A program made the position numbers and the translations under genes. Below, one piece after another: positions 34,383 through 43,261 of a DNA stretch of 64,000 bases (position 1 is its first letter; each line of letters begins with the position of its first letter). The notes under the pieces were generated by a model, which ran no database searches, had not been told where the DNA came from, and saw nothing but the letters and a program-made list of their open reading frames with translations. This DNA is from Bacteroidota bacterium (GTDB taxonomy: Bacteria > Bacteroidota > Bacteroidia > Chitinophagales > Chitinophagaceae), in contig JAHEFI010000047.1 of the NCBI GenBank assembly GCA_024640255.1, forward strand, positions 80,689-144,688, read 5' to 3'.

Positions 34383-35438
34383 ATGAAAAATATTCTTGTA
34401 TTTGGTATGGGAAAGGTAGGGTCCTTGGTGGCAACCCTTTTGAGTCAACAATTTAAAGTTACTGGATTTGATCAATTTGTTGAAAAAGGCAAATATAAAT
34501 TCAAGATCATTGAAGCAAATGTAAAAGACCTTAAATTATTAGAAGAAGTCATTAAGCAACATGATGCAGTGGTTTCTTGTATGCCATTTTATTTAAATTT
34601 ACCTTTAGCAAAAATTGCATTTAAACATAAGAAACATTATTTCGATTTAACAGAAGATGTTTCTACTACCAATGCCATTCGTAAAATGGCTAAAACAGCA
34701 AAATCAGTTTTGGTTCCACAATGCGGTTTAGCTCCAGGTTTTATTGGCATTGTAGGGGCAGATTTAGCAAAGTCTTTTACAAAAATTAGAGATATTGAAT
34801 TAAGAGTAGGGGCACTTCCCCGATATCCAAATGGATTACTTGGATATTCATTTACATGGTCACCAGCAGGGGTAATAAATGAATATATCAATGATGCTGA
34901 AGTAATACATAATGGAGTGCGAAAAATGGTTCCATCATTAGAAGGAGTAGAATATATTAATATTGAGGGACAAGAGTTTGAAGCATTCACCACTTCAGGA
35001 GGGTTAGGGACTATGTGTGAAACTTTCGAAAACAAATTGGATACCTTAAATTATAAAACCATTCGTTATCCTGGACATGCCAAATTGATGAAATTCTTAT
35101 TGTATGAATTAATATTAAAAAATAATAAATCATTATTGGAGAATATTCTTACAGAAGCAAAACCACCAGTTCAAGAAGATATTGTATATGTATACGCTGT
35201 AATTGAAGGCTGGAAGAAGAATACTTTGAAAAGAGAAGAATATTACAAAGCTTTTACTCCAATAACCATTGACGGTCAACATTGGAGAGCTATATCCTGG
35301 ACTACAGCTGCTTCATTATGCGCAGTTATAGAACTAGTTGCAAAAAAGAAATTAGCTCAGAAAGGTTTTATCAAACAAGAGGAAATTAATTTCAGAGATT
35401 TATTATCTACTAGTTATGGCAAGTATTTTAAAAATTAG
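34383..35438 (+). CDS. saccharopine dehydrogenase / lysine dehydrogenase-like protein
   Basis: 351 residues. An N-terminal Rossmann fold begins ILVFGMGKVGSLVATLL, and a substrate domain contains VSCMPFYLNLPLAKIA and LVPQCGLAPGFIGIVG, as in saccharopine reductase and lysine 6-dehydrogenase families. It uses NAD(P) to interconvert an imine or saccharopine with an amino acid in lysine metabolism. The length fits the shorter lysine-dehydrogenase group better than full saccharopine reductases. It overlaps the end of the convergent yqgE-like gene by 4 bp. Confidence 0.85.
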   Translation: MKNILVFGMGKVGSLVATLLSQQFKVTGFDQFVEKGKYKFKIIEANVKDLKLLEEVIKQHDAVVSCMPFYLNLPLAKIAFKHKKHYFDLTEDVSTTNAIRKMAKTAKSVLVPQCGLAPGFIGIVGADLAKSFTKIRDIELRVGALPRYPNGLLGYSFTWSPAGVINEYINDAEVIHNGVRKMVPSLEGVEYINIEGQEFEAFTTSGGLGTMCETFENKLDTLNYKTIRYPGHAKLMKFLLYELILKNNKSLLENILTEAKPPVQEDIVYVYAVIEGWKKNTLKREEYYKAFTPITIDGQHWRAISWTTAASLCAVIELVAKKKLAQKGFIKQEEINFRDLLSTSYGKYFKN

Positions 35439-35872
35439 TTTTTCAGTGAAATCCAACTCCCTTCTTCTACTTCCACTTCTAATTCGCCTAAATCCCACCC
35501 GCAATAGCCAATAAAAAGTTGAATTTGATCTTGTTTAGCGCCATTAGTATTAATGGCATGGATTACTTGTTCCATATTACCACCCATATAAAGACCATTG
35601 GATATTAATTCTCCTCCTTCAATGAGATCTGGTCGTTTGTGTAATACAAATAAATGATCTCTATCCACTGGTCCACCATCCATTAGAGGGAATGGTTTGC
35701 TATGATTGAATTCAATTAATTCATGCAAAGATTTCCCAAAAGGTTTATTCTTTACAAAACCCACAGTTCCTTCCTCATTATGTTTAACAATTAAAATGGT
35801 TGTATTCTCGAAGAAACTTCCTTTTAATTCCTCAGTGCTTTTGATAAACATGCCTGCTTTTAGATCCTTCAT
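35435..35872 (-). CDS. YqgE/AlgH family protein (short form)
   Basis: 145 residues, about 40 shorter than typical YqgE/AlgH proteins. Family motifs are present: GMFIKST, NEEGTVGFVKNKP, GGPVDRDHLFVLH and the signature FIGYCGWDLGELEVEVEEGSW. The C-terminal end after that signature is missing, but the gene ends cleanly against the convergent dehydrogenase gene. It is therefore likely a lineage-typical short form. The function of the family is unclear. Confidence 0.88.
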   Translation of the reverse strand: MKDLKAGMFIKSTEELKGSFFENTTILIVKHNEEGTVGFVKNKPFGKSLHELIEFNHSKPFPLMDGGPVDRDHLFVLHKRPDLIEGGELISNGLYMGGNMEQVIHAINTNGAKQDQIQLFIGYCGWDLGELEVEVEEGSWISLKN

Positions 35873-35900
35873 AAATTAAAATGTCGTGAAAAATATTTTT

Positions 35901-36452
35901 CTAATCTTTGAGTTCTTTCTTCAAAATACACATGCCTCTATACTCTTCTTTCATTAAATGAAAAATAGTATCGGATAATCGAAATCTACCTACTAGCTCG
36001 TAGCCCATTTTGGCATAAAATTTCATAGCTAGAACGGCGGTATCCATGGCCTTCAGAAAAATGTATTTCTTTTGATAAGAATGGGCAATATCAAAAACGT
36101 AATTCATTAAATAAGTTCCAAGTCCCTTATTTACTGCAGTGTAATCAATATAAATTCTTTCTAATTCAATGCCTTCTTTTTTATTGCCGCCTTTAAGGGC
36201 TGCATCAATATTAATTTTCAAATAGCCTACTGGCGTTTTATTGATGTATGCTATATAATGTAAGCAGTTTTCATTTTCTATCTCGAGTTTCAATTTTGAA
36301 GCAGGGTAAGCAAATTCATTCATATACCAATCCATGCCACCAGTATTCCATAAATGCGCATAGTGATGTACATAAATACTTTTAGCCAAACTGCTTAAAG
36401 CTTCGGCAGAACTACTGTCTATTTTTTTGATTTCTATGTATTCCAATGACAC
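35901..36452 (-). CDS. GNAT-family N-acetyltransferase
   Basis: 183 residues. The GNAT core shows an acetyl-CoA binding region with YTAVNKGLGTYLMNYVFDIA (V/I-x-x-x-x-Q/R-G-x-G-like) and the C-terminal KAMDTAVLAMKFYAKMGYELVGRF. Substrate is unknown. The relatives I recall are PaiA/spermidine-type or general acetyltransferases. It lies 28 bp upstream of the yqgE-like gene on the same strand, so the two may be co-transcribed. Confidence 0.88.
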   Translation of the reverse strand: MSLEYIEIKKIDSSSAEALSSLAKSIYVHHYAHLWNTGGMDWYMNEFAYPASKLKLEIENENCLHYIAYINKTPVGYLKINIDAALKGGNKKEGIELERIYIDYTAVNKGLGTYLMNYVFDIAHSYQKKYIFLKAMDTAVLAMKFYAKMGYELVGRFRLSDTIFHLMKEEYRGMCILKKELKD

Positions 36453-36560
36453 TATTGATTATTATAAGTATTTCTTAATTCAATTATATATTAAATTACA
36501 ATTTACATTATAATAATAAATATTCCTTCTTATATCATTCTTTTATGATTGGAATTCGAT

Positions 36561-38168
36561 TTAATGTTGCACCACAATCTTCTTACTTGATATGAACTGA
36601 TCGGTTTCAAAGTTCAAGAAGTAAACTCCATTGGGTAAACCAGATATATCAATTTCTTTGTTTTTGGTAAGTAAAACCGTTTCTCCCATAATATTCAAGA
36701 GCTTAATTTGAAAGTTTTGAATGGTCGTTTTGCCTTCCACGATTATAGTGTTTGTAGCTGGGTTAGGGTATACTTTAATAAAATCATTACTGATGATTTC
36801 ATTCACTCCAGTCACCAAAGAAGGCACAATTGCATAAGAGTAGGCAATATCTCCATTTTTTCTATTTGCATTTTCTTCAGTAGGTAAATAGGTTTTAATA
36901 TAATCTACTTGAGCTTTATCTGGTCCAACAGTCACATATAAATAACCTCTATTAGGCATTAATATGCCGTTTACATAACCATAAGCAGTACCTGTAATGG
37001 TAGTTAAGTTTTTTGCCGATGGTTGAGGAACTTCTTGATAAACTATACCATCTTTATCTTGTTTAGCAAATAAATGATCATGTCCATGAAAATATATACT
37101 TGCTTTATTTTCAAACATTAAATAATGAATGGGTTTATCCCATCCAACTCTATTAGCACTAAAGCCAAAAGTAGAATCAGTATTTCGACCACCCATTTCA
37201 TATAAATGGGCAAATTCAGAACCTCCTCTACCTTCAGTTCCTGAACCTCCTACTAATTGATGACTAAATAAAAACTTATATTTTGCTTTACTGTTGCTTA
37301 GTGTTTTCTTTAACCAATTATATTGCTCTATGCCTAAACTCCATCCCCATTCTGGCTTTGTTTTTGTATACATATATGGATCTATCACTACAAATAAGGC
37401 ATCTCCCCACTCCCAGGCATAATAGTTTTCTCTGATTCCAACCATAGGTTCGGATACCGTATTACCTGAATAAAATGGATTAGGATATGGATTGGGGAAA
37501 TAAGTTTTTCTTATAAGAGCTGCCATGGTGGGTAAACTACTTTCATTAGTATTTGGAAGCCATCCAAGTTCACCTTCATGATTTCCTAATGTAACGTATA
37601 AAGGAGCTGAGTGAGTGAGTTCATTAAAGTACTTTCTAAAAAGCAATGTTCTATCAATAATCGCAGCCTTATTTATAACTGGTAGTTTGTCATTCATAGT
37701 ATTATCTCCTAAATCAACAATAAAGTCTGGCTTTTTGGAAAGCATATGCTGCAATGTTAATTTATATGCTTCTGGATCGCAATTGCTATCTAAATGTGGA
37801 TCTGCTTCTACTACAAAAGAAAAAGTTGAGCCGGATTTTCTTTGAGTTTGAAAATAGTGTTCAGCTCCGTTTGTATAAGTACTGTTTCCAGTAAGTTTAT
37901 ATTTTGTTCGATAATAGTATTTTGCATTAGGCAATAAATTACTAAAATTTACTTCAATTGGTGTATCAGCAATAGTTGTATAAACAGGTGTATTATTTGT
38001 GTAGGAACCACTACTTAATCCATATTCCCAATAAACATTGACTGCTTTATCAAATAATATACTCATTGTCATACTAGTATCTGTTGGGCGTCCTAAGATC
38101 TCAGTATAATTTTGTGCATTTGTAAAATGACTAATTATAATAAACAATATTGTTATTAATTTTCTCAT
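36561..38168 (-). CDS. secreted metallophosphoesterase with type IX sorting tail
   Basis: 535 residues. Signal peptide 1-18, a fibronectin-like N-terminal domain (about 25-105, typical of purple acid phosphatases), then a calcineurin-like phosphoesterase core with VEADPHLD, DLGDNTMND, TLGNHEGE and YFHGHDHLFA metal-binding motifs. The C-terminus is a type A T9SS sorting domain (VYPNPATNTIIV ... GVYFLNF). It should be secreted or displayed on the surface, where it cleaves phosphate esters. It is adjacent to a paralogue with the same architecture and overlaps it by 4 bp. Confidence 0.92.
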   Translation of the reverse strand: MRKLITILFIIISHFTNAQNYTEILGRPTDTSMTMSILFDKAVNVYWEYGLSSGSYTNNTPVYTTIADTPIEVNFSNLLPNAKYYYRTKYKLTGNSTYTNGAEHYFQTQRKSGSTFSFVVEADPHLDSNCDPEAYKLTLQHMLSKKPDFIVDLGDNTMNDKLPVINKAAIIDRTLLFRKYFNELTHSAPLYVTLGNHEGELGWLPNTNESSLPTMAALIRKTYFPNPYPNPFYSGNTVSEPMVGIRENYYAWEWGDALFVVIDPYMYTKTKPEWGWSLGIEQYNWLKKTLSNSKAKYKFLFSHQLVGGSGTEGRGGSEFAHLYEMGGRNTDSTFGFSANRVGWDKPIHYLMFENKASIYFHGHDHLFAKQDKDGIVYQEVPQPSAKNLTTITGTAYGYVNGILMPNRGYLYVTVGPDKAQVDYIKTYLPTEENANRKNGDIAYSYAIVPSLVTGVNEIISNDFIKVYPNPATNTIIVEGKTTIQNFQIKLLNIMGETVLLTKNKEIDISGLPNGVYFLNFETDQFISSKKIVVQH

Positions 38169-39805
38169 TTACTAATTATTATTTTTTGGCTTTTTTGCCA
38201 AGTATCTGTTTTGATGGTCAGTACATATACCCCATTGGGTAATGTGCTAATATCAATTTGTTTTTGATTTGATATGAGTACTTGATTTCCTACTTCATCA
38301 AATAGTATTGACTCAAATTTAATAATGGGGGATACAAAATTTAAATTAATTAAATTACTCGTTGGGTTAGGATAAATTTTTACAAAATCGCTGATATGCT
38401 GGTTGTCTATATCATTTATTCCTGTAACCAAACAAGTGCCAATGGTATAACTAAATCCAATTTCTCTATTTTTATGTTTTCCATCAAGGGTGTCTTTGGG
38501 TAAATAAGCTTTTACATATTCCACTTTCACACAAGTGCTAGATACGGTTACTTTAATATGTCCAGTGCCGTCAAGTGTGTCTGAAGTATAAGCATCTGCA
38601 TTGGCAAGTTTCCCAATCATATAGGTAGAATCACTAGGCATGGGAACTTCTTGGTAATGTATGCCATCTAAAACTTCATGTGCAAACAAATGATCATGAC
38701 CTTGGAAAAATATATTTACTCCATTGTCCTTGAATAATTGATGAATGGGCTTTCCCCAACCTGGTCTGTTTTTATCAAATCCATAAGTTTTACCATCTGC
38801 TTCATATCCTCCCCATTCAAATAATTTAGCATTGGTTAAAGCTCCTCTACCTTGTCCTCTAATGTGATGCGCAAAAACAAACTTGTATTTTGCTGTACTT
38901 GTTTCAAGTGTATTTTTCAGCCAAGTGTATTGTTTTAATCCCAAAGACCAATCCCAGTTCTGAGGCTTATCTGAATTTACATTTTGATATCTATAAACAT
39001 CTAATACAACATAAAGCGCATCCCCCCATGTCCATGCATAATAATTTTCTGGACTTCCAATACCATATGGTTCATTATCCATATTTCCTGAATAAAAACT
39101 ATTTGGAGAGGGATTTGGATAATAATATTTTCTCCAATAAGTACCCCATACTGCAAGATTATTAGGAGGATTTTGATTTAAATAAAAATCATTTTCGCCT
39201 TCATGATTTCCTAAGCTAATATAAAACGGAATAGAATGACAAATAGCTCCTAGGTATTGCCTATAATCTTTATGTAATAAATTTAAATCATTCGAAGTAA
39301 TGGTGGTTGGATAGTGATCATCACCAAATATATCTCCAAGTGAAAGCATGAAATCTGGTTTATCTAAGGCTTGGTTATTAAGAGTAACCTGATACATACT
39401 TCTAATTCCTTTTTTATCATACAAGTGTTCATCAGACTCTACAGTAAAAGTAAATGCTTCACCTTTATTTCTTTGAGTTTGAAAAAAATACTCAGTACTT
39501 GCATTAAAACTAGTGACTGCATTATTCTTATATCTTAGTCTATAATAATATTTTGTATTTACTGTTAAATCAGAAAGTGAAACAGTGTAAGTTTGATTGG
39601 CAGAACTGAAGTAGGTCGAACTGGTTTTGGTATAAGTTTGAGCACTGGTGCCATATTCGATATAAAAATCTGTATTTTGATCAAAAAGTAAACTTACAGA
39701 AATGGATTTATCTGTTGGTCGACCAAGTATAATCGAGTAATTCTGTCCCAATAGTTTATGGTTGCCTAAACAAGCAACTAGAAGTATAAAAAATAATTTA
39801 CGCAA
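38165..39805 (-). CDS. secreted metallophosphoesterase with type IX sorting tail (paralogue)
   Basis: 546 residues, same domain order as the downstream paralogue. Signal peptide about 1-20, fibronectin-like domain, phosphoesterase core (VESDEHLYD, SLGDIFGDD, SLGNHEGEND, FFQGHDHLFA) and T9SS tail (IYPNPTSNLINL, GVYVLTI). The first metal motif is ESDEH where the paralogue has EADPH, and the motif ahead of GHDH differs (FFQ versus YFH), which may mean a different substrate. It overlaps the downstream gene by 4 bp, consistent with a tandem duplication kept as one transcript. Confidence 0.92.
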   Translation of the reverse strand: MRKLFFILLVACLGNHKLLGQNYSIILGRPTDKSISVSLLFDQNTDFYIEYGTSAQTYTKTSSTYFSSANQTYTVSLSDLTVNTKYYYRLRYKNNAVTSFNASTEYFFQTQRNKGEAFTFTVESDEHLYDKKGIRSMYQVTLNNQALDKPDFMLSLGDIFGDDHYPTTITSNDLNLLHKDYRQYLGAICHSIPFYISLGNHEGENDFYLNQNPPNNLAVWGTYWRKYYYPNPSPNSFYSGNMDNEPYGIGSPENYYAWTWGDALYVVLDVYRYQNVNSDKPQNWDWSLGLKQYTWLKNTLETSTAKYKFVFAHHIRGQGRGALTNAKLFEWGGYEADGKTYGFDKNRPGWGKPIHQLFKDNGVNIFFQGHDHLFAHEVLDGIHYQEVPMPSDSTYMIGKLANADAYTSDTLDGTGHIKVTVSSTCVKVEYVKAYLPKDTLDGKHKNREIGFSYTIGTCLVTGINDIDNQHISDFVKIYPNPTSNLINLNFVSPIIKFESILFDEVGNQVLISNQKQIDISTLPNGVYVLTIKTDTWQKSQKIIISK

Positions 39806-39915
39806 AATCTATGGGTATTTATATGTTTAATTTAGACCAGCCAATGGGTTAAAAGTTTAATATTGAATTAAACTTTTGTGTAAATGAATGGTCTAACTAA
39901 CATAAAGCCAGGTAA

Positions 39916-40518
39916 ATGAAAAATAGCATCTACATATTAAGTTTTTCAATTTTATTGGCAGCCTGTCAAAAATCAACTAATGCTGTGGTGGCACCTGTAA
40001 CGCCAGTTACCCAAACACCGGTTACTCAAACTCCAGTGTCTAGTGCTCCAACAATTGCTAATCAATTGAAATTCAGTGGAAATGGATTTTTACACAATGG
40101 CACTTATCCCAAATTATATACCTGTGATAGCTTGGGAATATCTCCTGGTTTACAATGGTCAAATGCTCCTGCATCCACTACAAGTTATGCTATAACCATG
40201 TATACTATACCTCCCACTGGAGATAAGCATGTCTATATTGTACTTTATAATATCCCTGCTACTATTAGTTCCATCCCTGATGATTCAAAATCTATAGGTG
40301 TTTTTGGAATTAATACGGTGAATGGGAAAACCACTTATACACCTCCTTGTTCCCAAGGTCCTGGGGCAAAAGTATATGTTTTAACTATGTATGCTTTGAA
40401 TGCCGCTCCAACAATTACGGTACCCAATACTCAGGTAACAATGGATATACTATTGGCGGGCATGAAAAATAAAATTTTAGATAGTGCTGTAATGAGCGTA
40501 ACCTACACAAGACCCTAA
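39916..40518 (+). CDS. PEBP/YbhB-like lipoprotein
   Basis: 200 residues. Lipobox LLAAC (Cys17), then a threonine- and proline-rich repeat (TPVTQTPVTQTPV) as a surface linker. A phosphatidylethanolamine-binding-protein fold follows, with ISPGLQWSNAPASTTSYAI, HVYIVLYNIPATI and YTPPCSQGPGAKVYVLTMYAL. The family binds small ligands of unknown nature in bacteria. The stop is 2 bp before the next gene, so the two are translated as a pair. Confidence 0.9.
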   Translation: MKNSIYILSFSILLAACQKSTNAVVAPVTPVTQTPVTQTPVSSAPTIANQLKFSGNGFLHNGTYPKLYTCDSLGISPGLQWSNAPASTTSYAITMYTIPPTGDKHVYIVLYNIPATISSIPDDSKSIGVFGINTVNGKTTYTPPCSQGPGAKVYVLTMYALNAAPTITVPNTQVTMDILLAGMKNKILDSAVMSVTYTRP

Positions 40519-40520
40519 TT

Positions 40521-41933
40521 ATGAAAAAACTACTTTATCTGATTTTAGTGTTTTTCTTTTTTAATTCCAATGATACATTCGCTCATCCAGGGGGCCATTA
40601 TCATAAAGGGGATGGCAATGTTTTAAATACATGGAGATTAAATTCTGGAAAGACCATTCAAGGAAATTTTTCTTTTGCAAAAGACAATACAATCTATCTT
40701 GAACAAGAAGAAGGTAAAATAGTTTCTATTTTAATCAGTGATTTAAGTATTCAAGACCAACAATTGGCCAAATGGAAAATAAATAAGATTAATCATTTCA
40801 ACATTTCTGATAATATAAACACATTTCCTGAAACCAGTAGTCCATTCAAATACCTTCCTTTATTCTTATTATGTCTTAGTGTTATAGCTATATATTTTTT
40901 AAATAAACATTTCTTTAAAAATTATATCTTTAATTCAAGACTTGGATTAAGTACTTTTAGTTTTCTTTTTGTTGTTACTATTATTATAGCATGTAGTAAA
41001 TCAACTACAACAACTACTTCAACAATTAGTACTCCAATTAATACAACACCCAGCAATCCTGTTGTAGTGGTTATTCCAAAAACAAATACTGCTTCAATAG
41101 ATTCAGCATTTTCTGCCTTTAAGCCTGCTATTTCTACTACTTGGGACGATACTTATTTTTACATAGCTTCTAATGGTATACCTAATCACAATATGATGAT
41201 TGGAATTACTAGTTGGCAACAGCAAGTACCCATTACACAGCCTTATAATGGAACCAATAGCTGGTCCATTCCATTACAACCAACTTATGCAACAATACCA
41301 TTAAGTACTAAAACCAATTTAATGAAAGGTGCAGTAGCAGTGGCGGTGAATGGTATACCAATTTTTAATGCATTAAATAATAGAGGAGAGGACTCCTATA
41401 AAATTGGTGAATTAGATAATTGGGGTGGACATTGTGGAAGAGGGGATGATTATCATTATCATGCAGCGCCACTTCACTTATCTACTACCAATGGTTTAAA
41501 ACCCATCGCATACGCAGTAGATGGATTTGCTGTATATGGATCAAAAGAACCTGATGGAGCTGTAATGAATGTATTGGATACTTGTCATGGTCATATTGGA
41601 ACAAATGGCACCTATCATTATCATGGTACTACTGATTATCCTTATGTTGTGGGTGCCATGAAAGGAAAAGTTACTTTGGATCCAGCTACCACAGCGCCTG
41701 AGAATCAAGTTATTCCTCAAGCATTTACCAAGCCAGTTCGTCCTGCAACAAGTCCGTTAACTGGGGCAGTGATTACTGATTTTACTGCTGTGGGAAGCAA
41801 TGGTTATTTGCTTACCTATAAAAGAGGTACTAAAAATGGGTATGTAAAATATAGTTGGGATGCAAGTAATAAATACACTTTCATTTTAACAGACACAGCT
41901 GGTGTTTCTGTTACGAATGTATATCAGAGATAA
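40521..41933 (+). CDS. SHD1-YHYH domain membrane protein
   Basis: 470 residues. Signal peptide about 1-21, an SHD1-like small domain (TWRLNSGKTIQGNF ... 35-90), a membrane span about 112-128 and a second hydrophobic segment 142-158 ending IIIAC. The latter reads exactly like a lipoprotein signal, with a Thr-rich linker after it. The C-terminal YHYH domain (about 185-470) shows CGRGDDYHYHAAP and CHGHIGTNGTYHYHG. The His clusters suggest metal binding. It is adjacent to a PEBP lipoprotein with the same kind of Thr-rich linker. The internal lipobox suggests a fusion of two former proteins. Confidence 0.85.
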   Translation: MKKLLYLILVFFFFNSNDTFAHPGGHYHKGDGNVLNTWRLNSGKTIQGNFSFAKDNTIYLEQEEGKIVSILISDLSIQDQQLAKWKINKINHFNISDNINTFPETSSPFKYLPLFLLCLSVIAIYFLNKHFFKNYIFNSRLGLSTFSFLFVVTIIIACSKSTTTTTSTISTPINTTPSNPVVVVIPKTNTASIDSAFSAFKPAISTTWDDTYFYIASNGIPNHNMMIGITSWQQQVPITQPYNGTNSWSIPLQPTYATIPLSTKTNLMKGAVAVAVNGIPIFNALNNRGEDSYKIGELDNWGGHCGRGDDYHYHAAPLHLSTTNGLKPIAYAVDGFAVYGSKEPDGAVMNVLDTCHGHIGTNGTYHYHGTTDYPYVVGAMKGKVTLDPATTAPENQVIPQAFTKPVRPATSPLTGAVITDFTAVGSNGYLLTYKRGTKNGYVKYSWDASNKYTFILTDTAGVSVTNVYQR

Positions 41934-41936
41934 ATA

Positions 41937-43208
41937 TTAATGCTTATACACTTTGCCATCCTTCATAACCCAATCTACATTTTGTAAAACGCTTATGTCT
42001 TTAGTGGGGTCTTTCTTTAAAGCAATGATATCTGCAAAACTTCCTTCTTTGATTTCACCAATCTTACCTTGCATGCCTAATAATTCGGCAGCAGTAGTGG
42101 TTGCTGTTTGAATAGCTTGCACTGGACTTAATCCCCACTCAACAAAATAAGTAAAGTCTTTAGCTTGTGGTAAACTCCAATCATAACCACCAATATCAGT
42201 ACCATAGGCTAGTTTAACACCCATCTTAATGGCTTTCTTAAAAGTAGCTTGAATAGATTGTTGAAAATATAAATTAATAGGGCTTCCTAATTTGGCTCTT
42301 CCTTCTGCAACATATTCATTCACAAATAAAGTAGGGCACCAGAAAATTCCTTTTTCCGCCATGACACGCATACATTCTTCATCCATGCCACTTCCATGTT
42401 CTATACTTGAAGCACCTGCATTAATAGCTGCTAATATTCCATCTCTTGTCATAGCATGTGCCACTAATTTTTTTCTACTCGTTAAAGTTTCATCTCCAAT
42501 GGCTTTAATTTCTTCGGTTGTAAAATTGGGAATAGATCTAAAAGAGCCATCTGCTAATCTATAATAACCACGATCTGCATATATTTTAATCCAATCAGCG
42601 CCTTGTTCAATTTGTTGTCTTACTGCTCTTCTTGCTTCATCAGCACCAGTAATTTCTATTACCCCTTTTGGTAAATGTATTTCCCAAGAATAGTCTGATG
42701 CTTTTATTGGATAGTGCCCTGTAGTATTCATTGCTAAAGTAGAAACAATCATTCTTGGTCCGCTGATTACGCCTTTGTTAATGCCTTTTTTAAGATCTAC
42801 ATCTGCAAATCCAGCACCTTCTGTACCTAAATCACGAATGGTTGTAAAACCATTCATTAAAGACTTCTCAGCACTTTTAGTGGCTCTGATGGTTCTATAT
42901 GGAATTGATTCTTTTAACACTTGTACATCATAATCTTCCGAAGTGATATCGCCTTGTAAAAGCACATGTGTATGACAATCAATCATTCCTGGCATTACAA
43001 AATAGTTACTAAGATCTATAATAGAGTCTGCTGCACTAACAGCATTGCTTACAGAAACCACTTGATTACCTTTAATCAAAATGTTTTGTTTCTCAGAAAC
43101 AATGCCCGTTTTGCTATCTAGTAGCTTACCGCATTTAATTAAAATAGTTTTCTGAGCACTAGTGGCTGCAGAAAAAAACAAGCTTAGTCCAAGAATTAAA
43201 TTACGCAT
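41937..43208 (-). CDS. secreted amidohydrolase (imidazolonepropionase/prolidase-like)
   Basis: 423 residues. Signal peptide 1-18. The amidohydrolase fold has DCHTHVLLQGD (first two zinc His), WIKIYAD (carboxylated Lys), VAHAMTRDG, SIEHGSGMD and the final AYGTDIGG Asp. This is the subgroup that hydrolyses Xaa-Pro or Xaa-Arg dipeptides or related cyclic amides; the exact substrate cannot be read. It is convergent with the YHYH gene (3 bp between stops) and divergent from the DUF1593 gene. Confidence 0.9.
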   Translation of the reverse strand: MRNLILGLSLFFSAATSAQKTILIKCGKLLDSKTGIVSEKQNILIKGNQVVSVSNAVSAADSIIDLSNYFVMPGMIDCHTHVLLQGDITSEDYDVQVLKESIPYRTIRATKSAEKSLMNGFTTIRDLGTEGAGFADVDLKKGINKGVISGPRMIVSTLAMNTTGHYPIKASDYSWEIHLPKGVIEITGADEARRAVRQQIEQGADWIKIYADRGYYRLADGSFRSIPNFTTEEIKAIGDETLTSRKKLVAHAMTRDGILAAINAGASSIEHGSGMDEECMRVMAEKGIFWCPTLFVNEYVAEGRAKLGSPINLYFQQSIQATFKKAIKMGVKLAYGTDIGGYDWSLPQAKDFTYFVEWGLSPVQAIQTATTTAAELLGMQGKIGEIKEGSFADIIALKKDPTKDISVLQNVDWVMKDGKVYKH

Positions 43209-43261
43209 AAGATAAAGTTTTATGTATTCTAAAGTTAATCATTTAATTGTTACATTAGAGT

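Noticed and set aside
34637-35035. 132-aa minus-strand ORF
   Set aside because: Antisense shadow of the dehydrogenase gene; low complexity and no motif.
35435-35600. Frameshift to explain the short YqgE
   Set aside because: The signature is followed directly by a stop, and the next gene's coding sequence reaches to that point; no continuation was seen.
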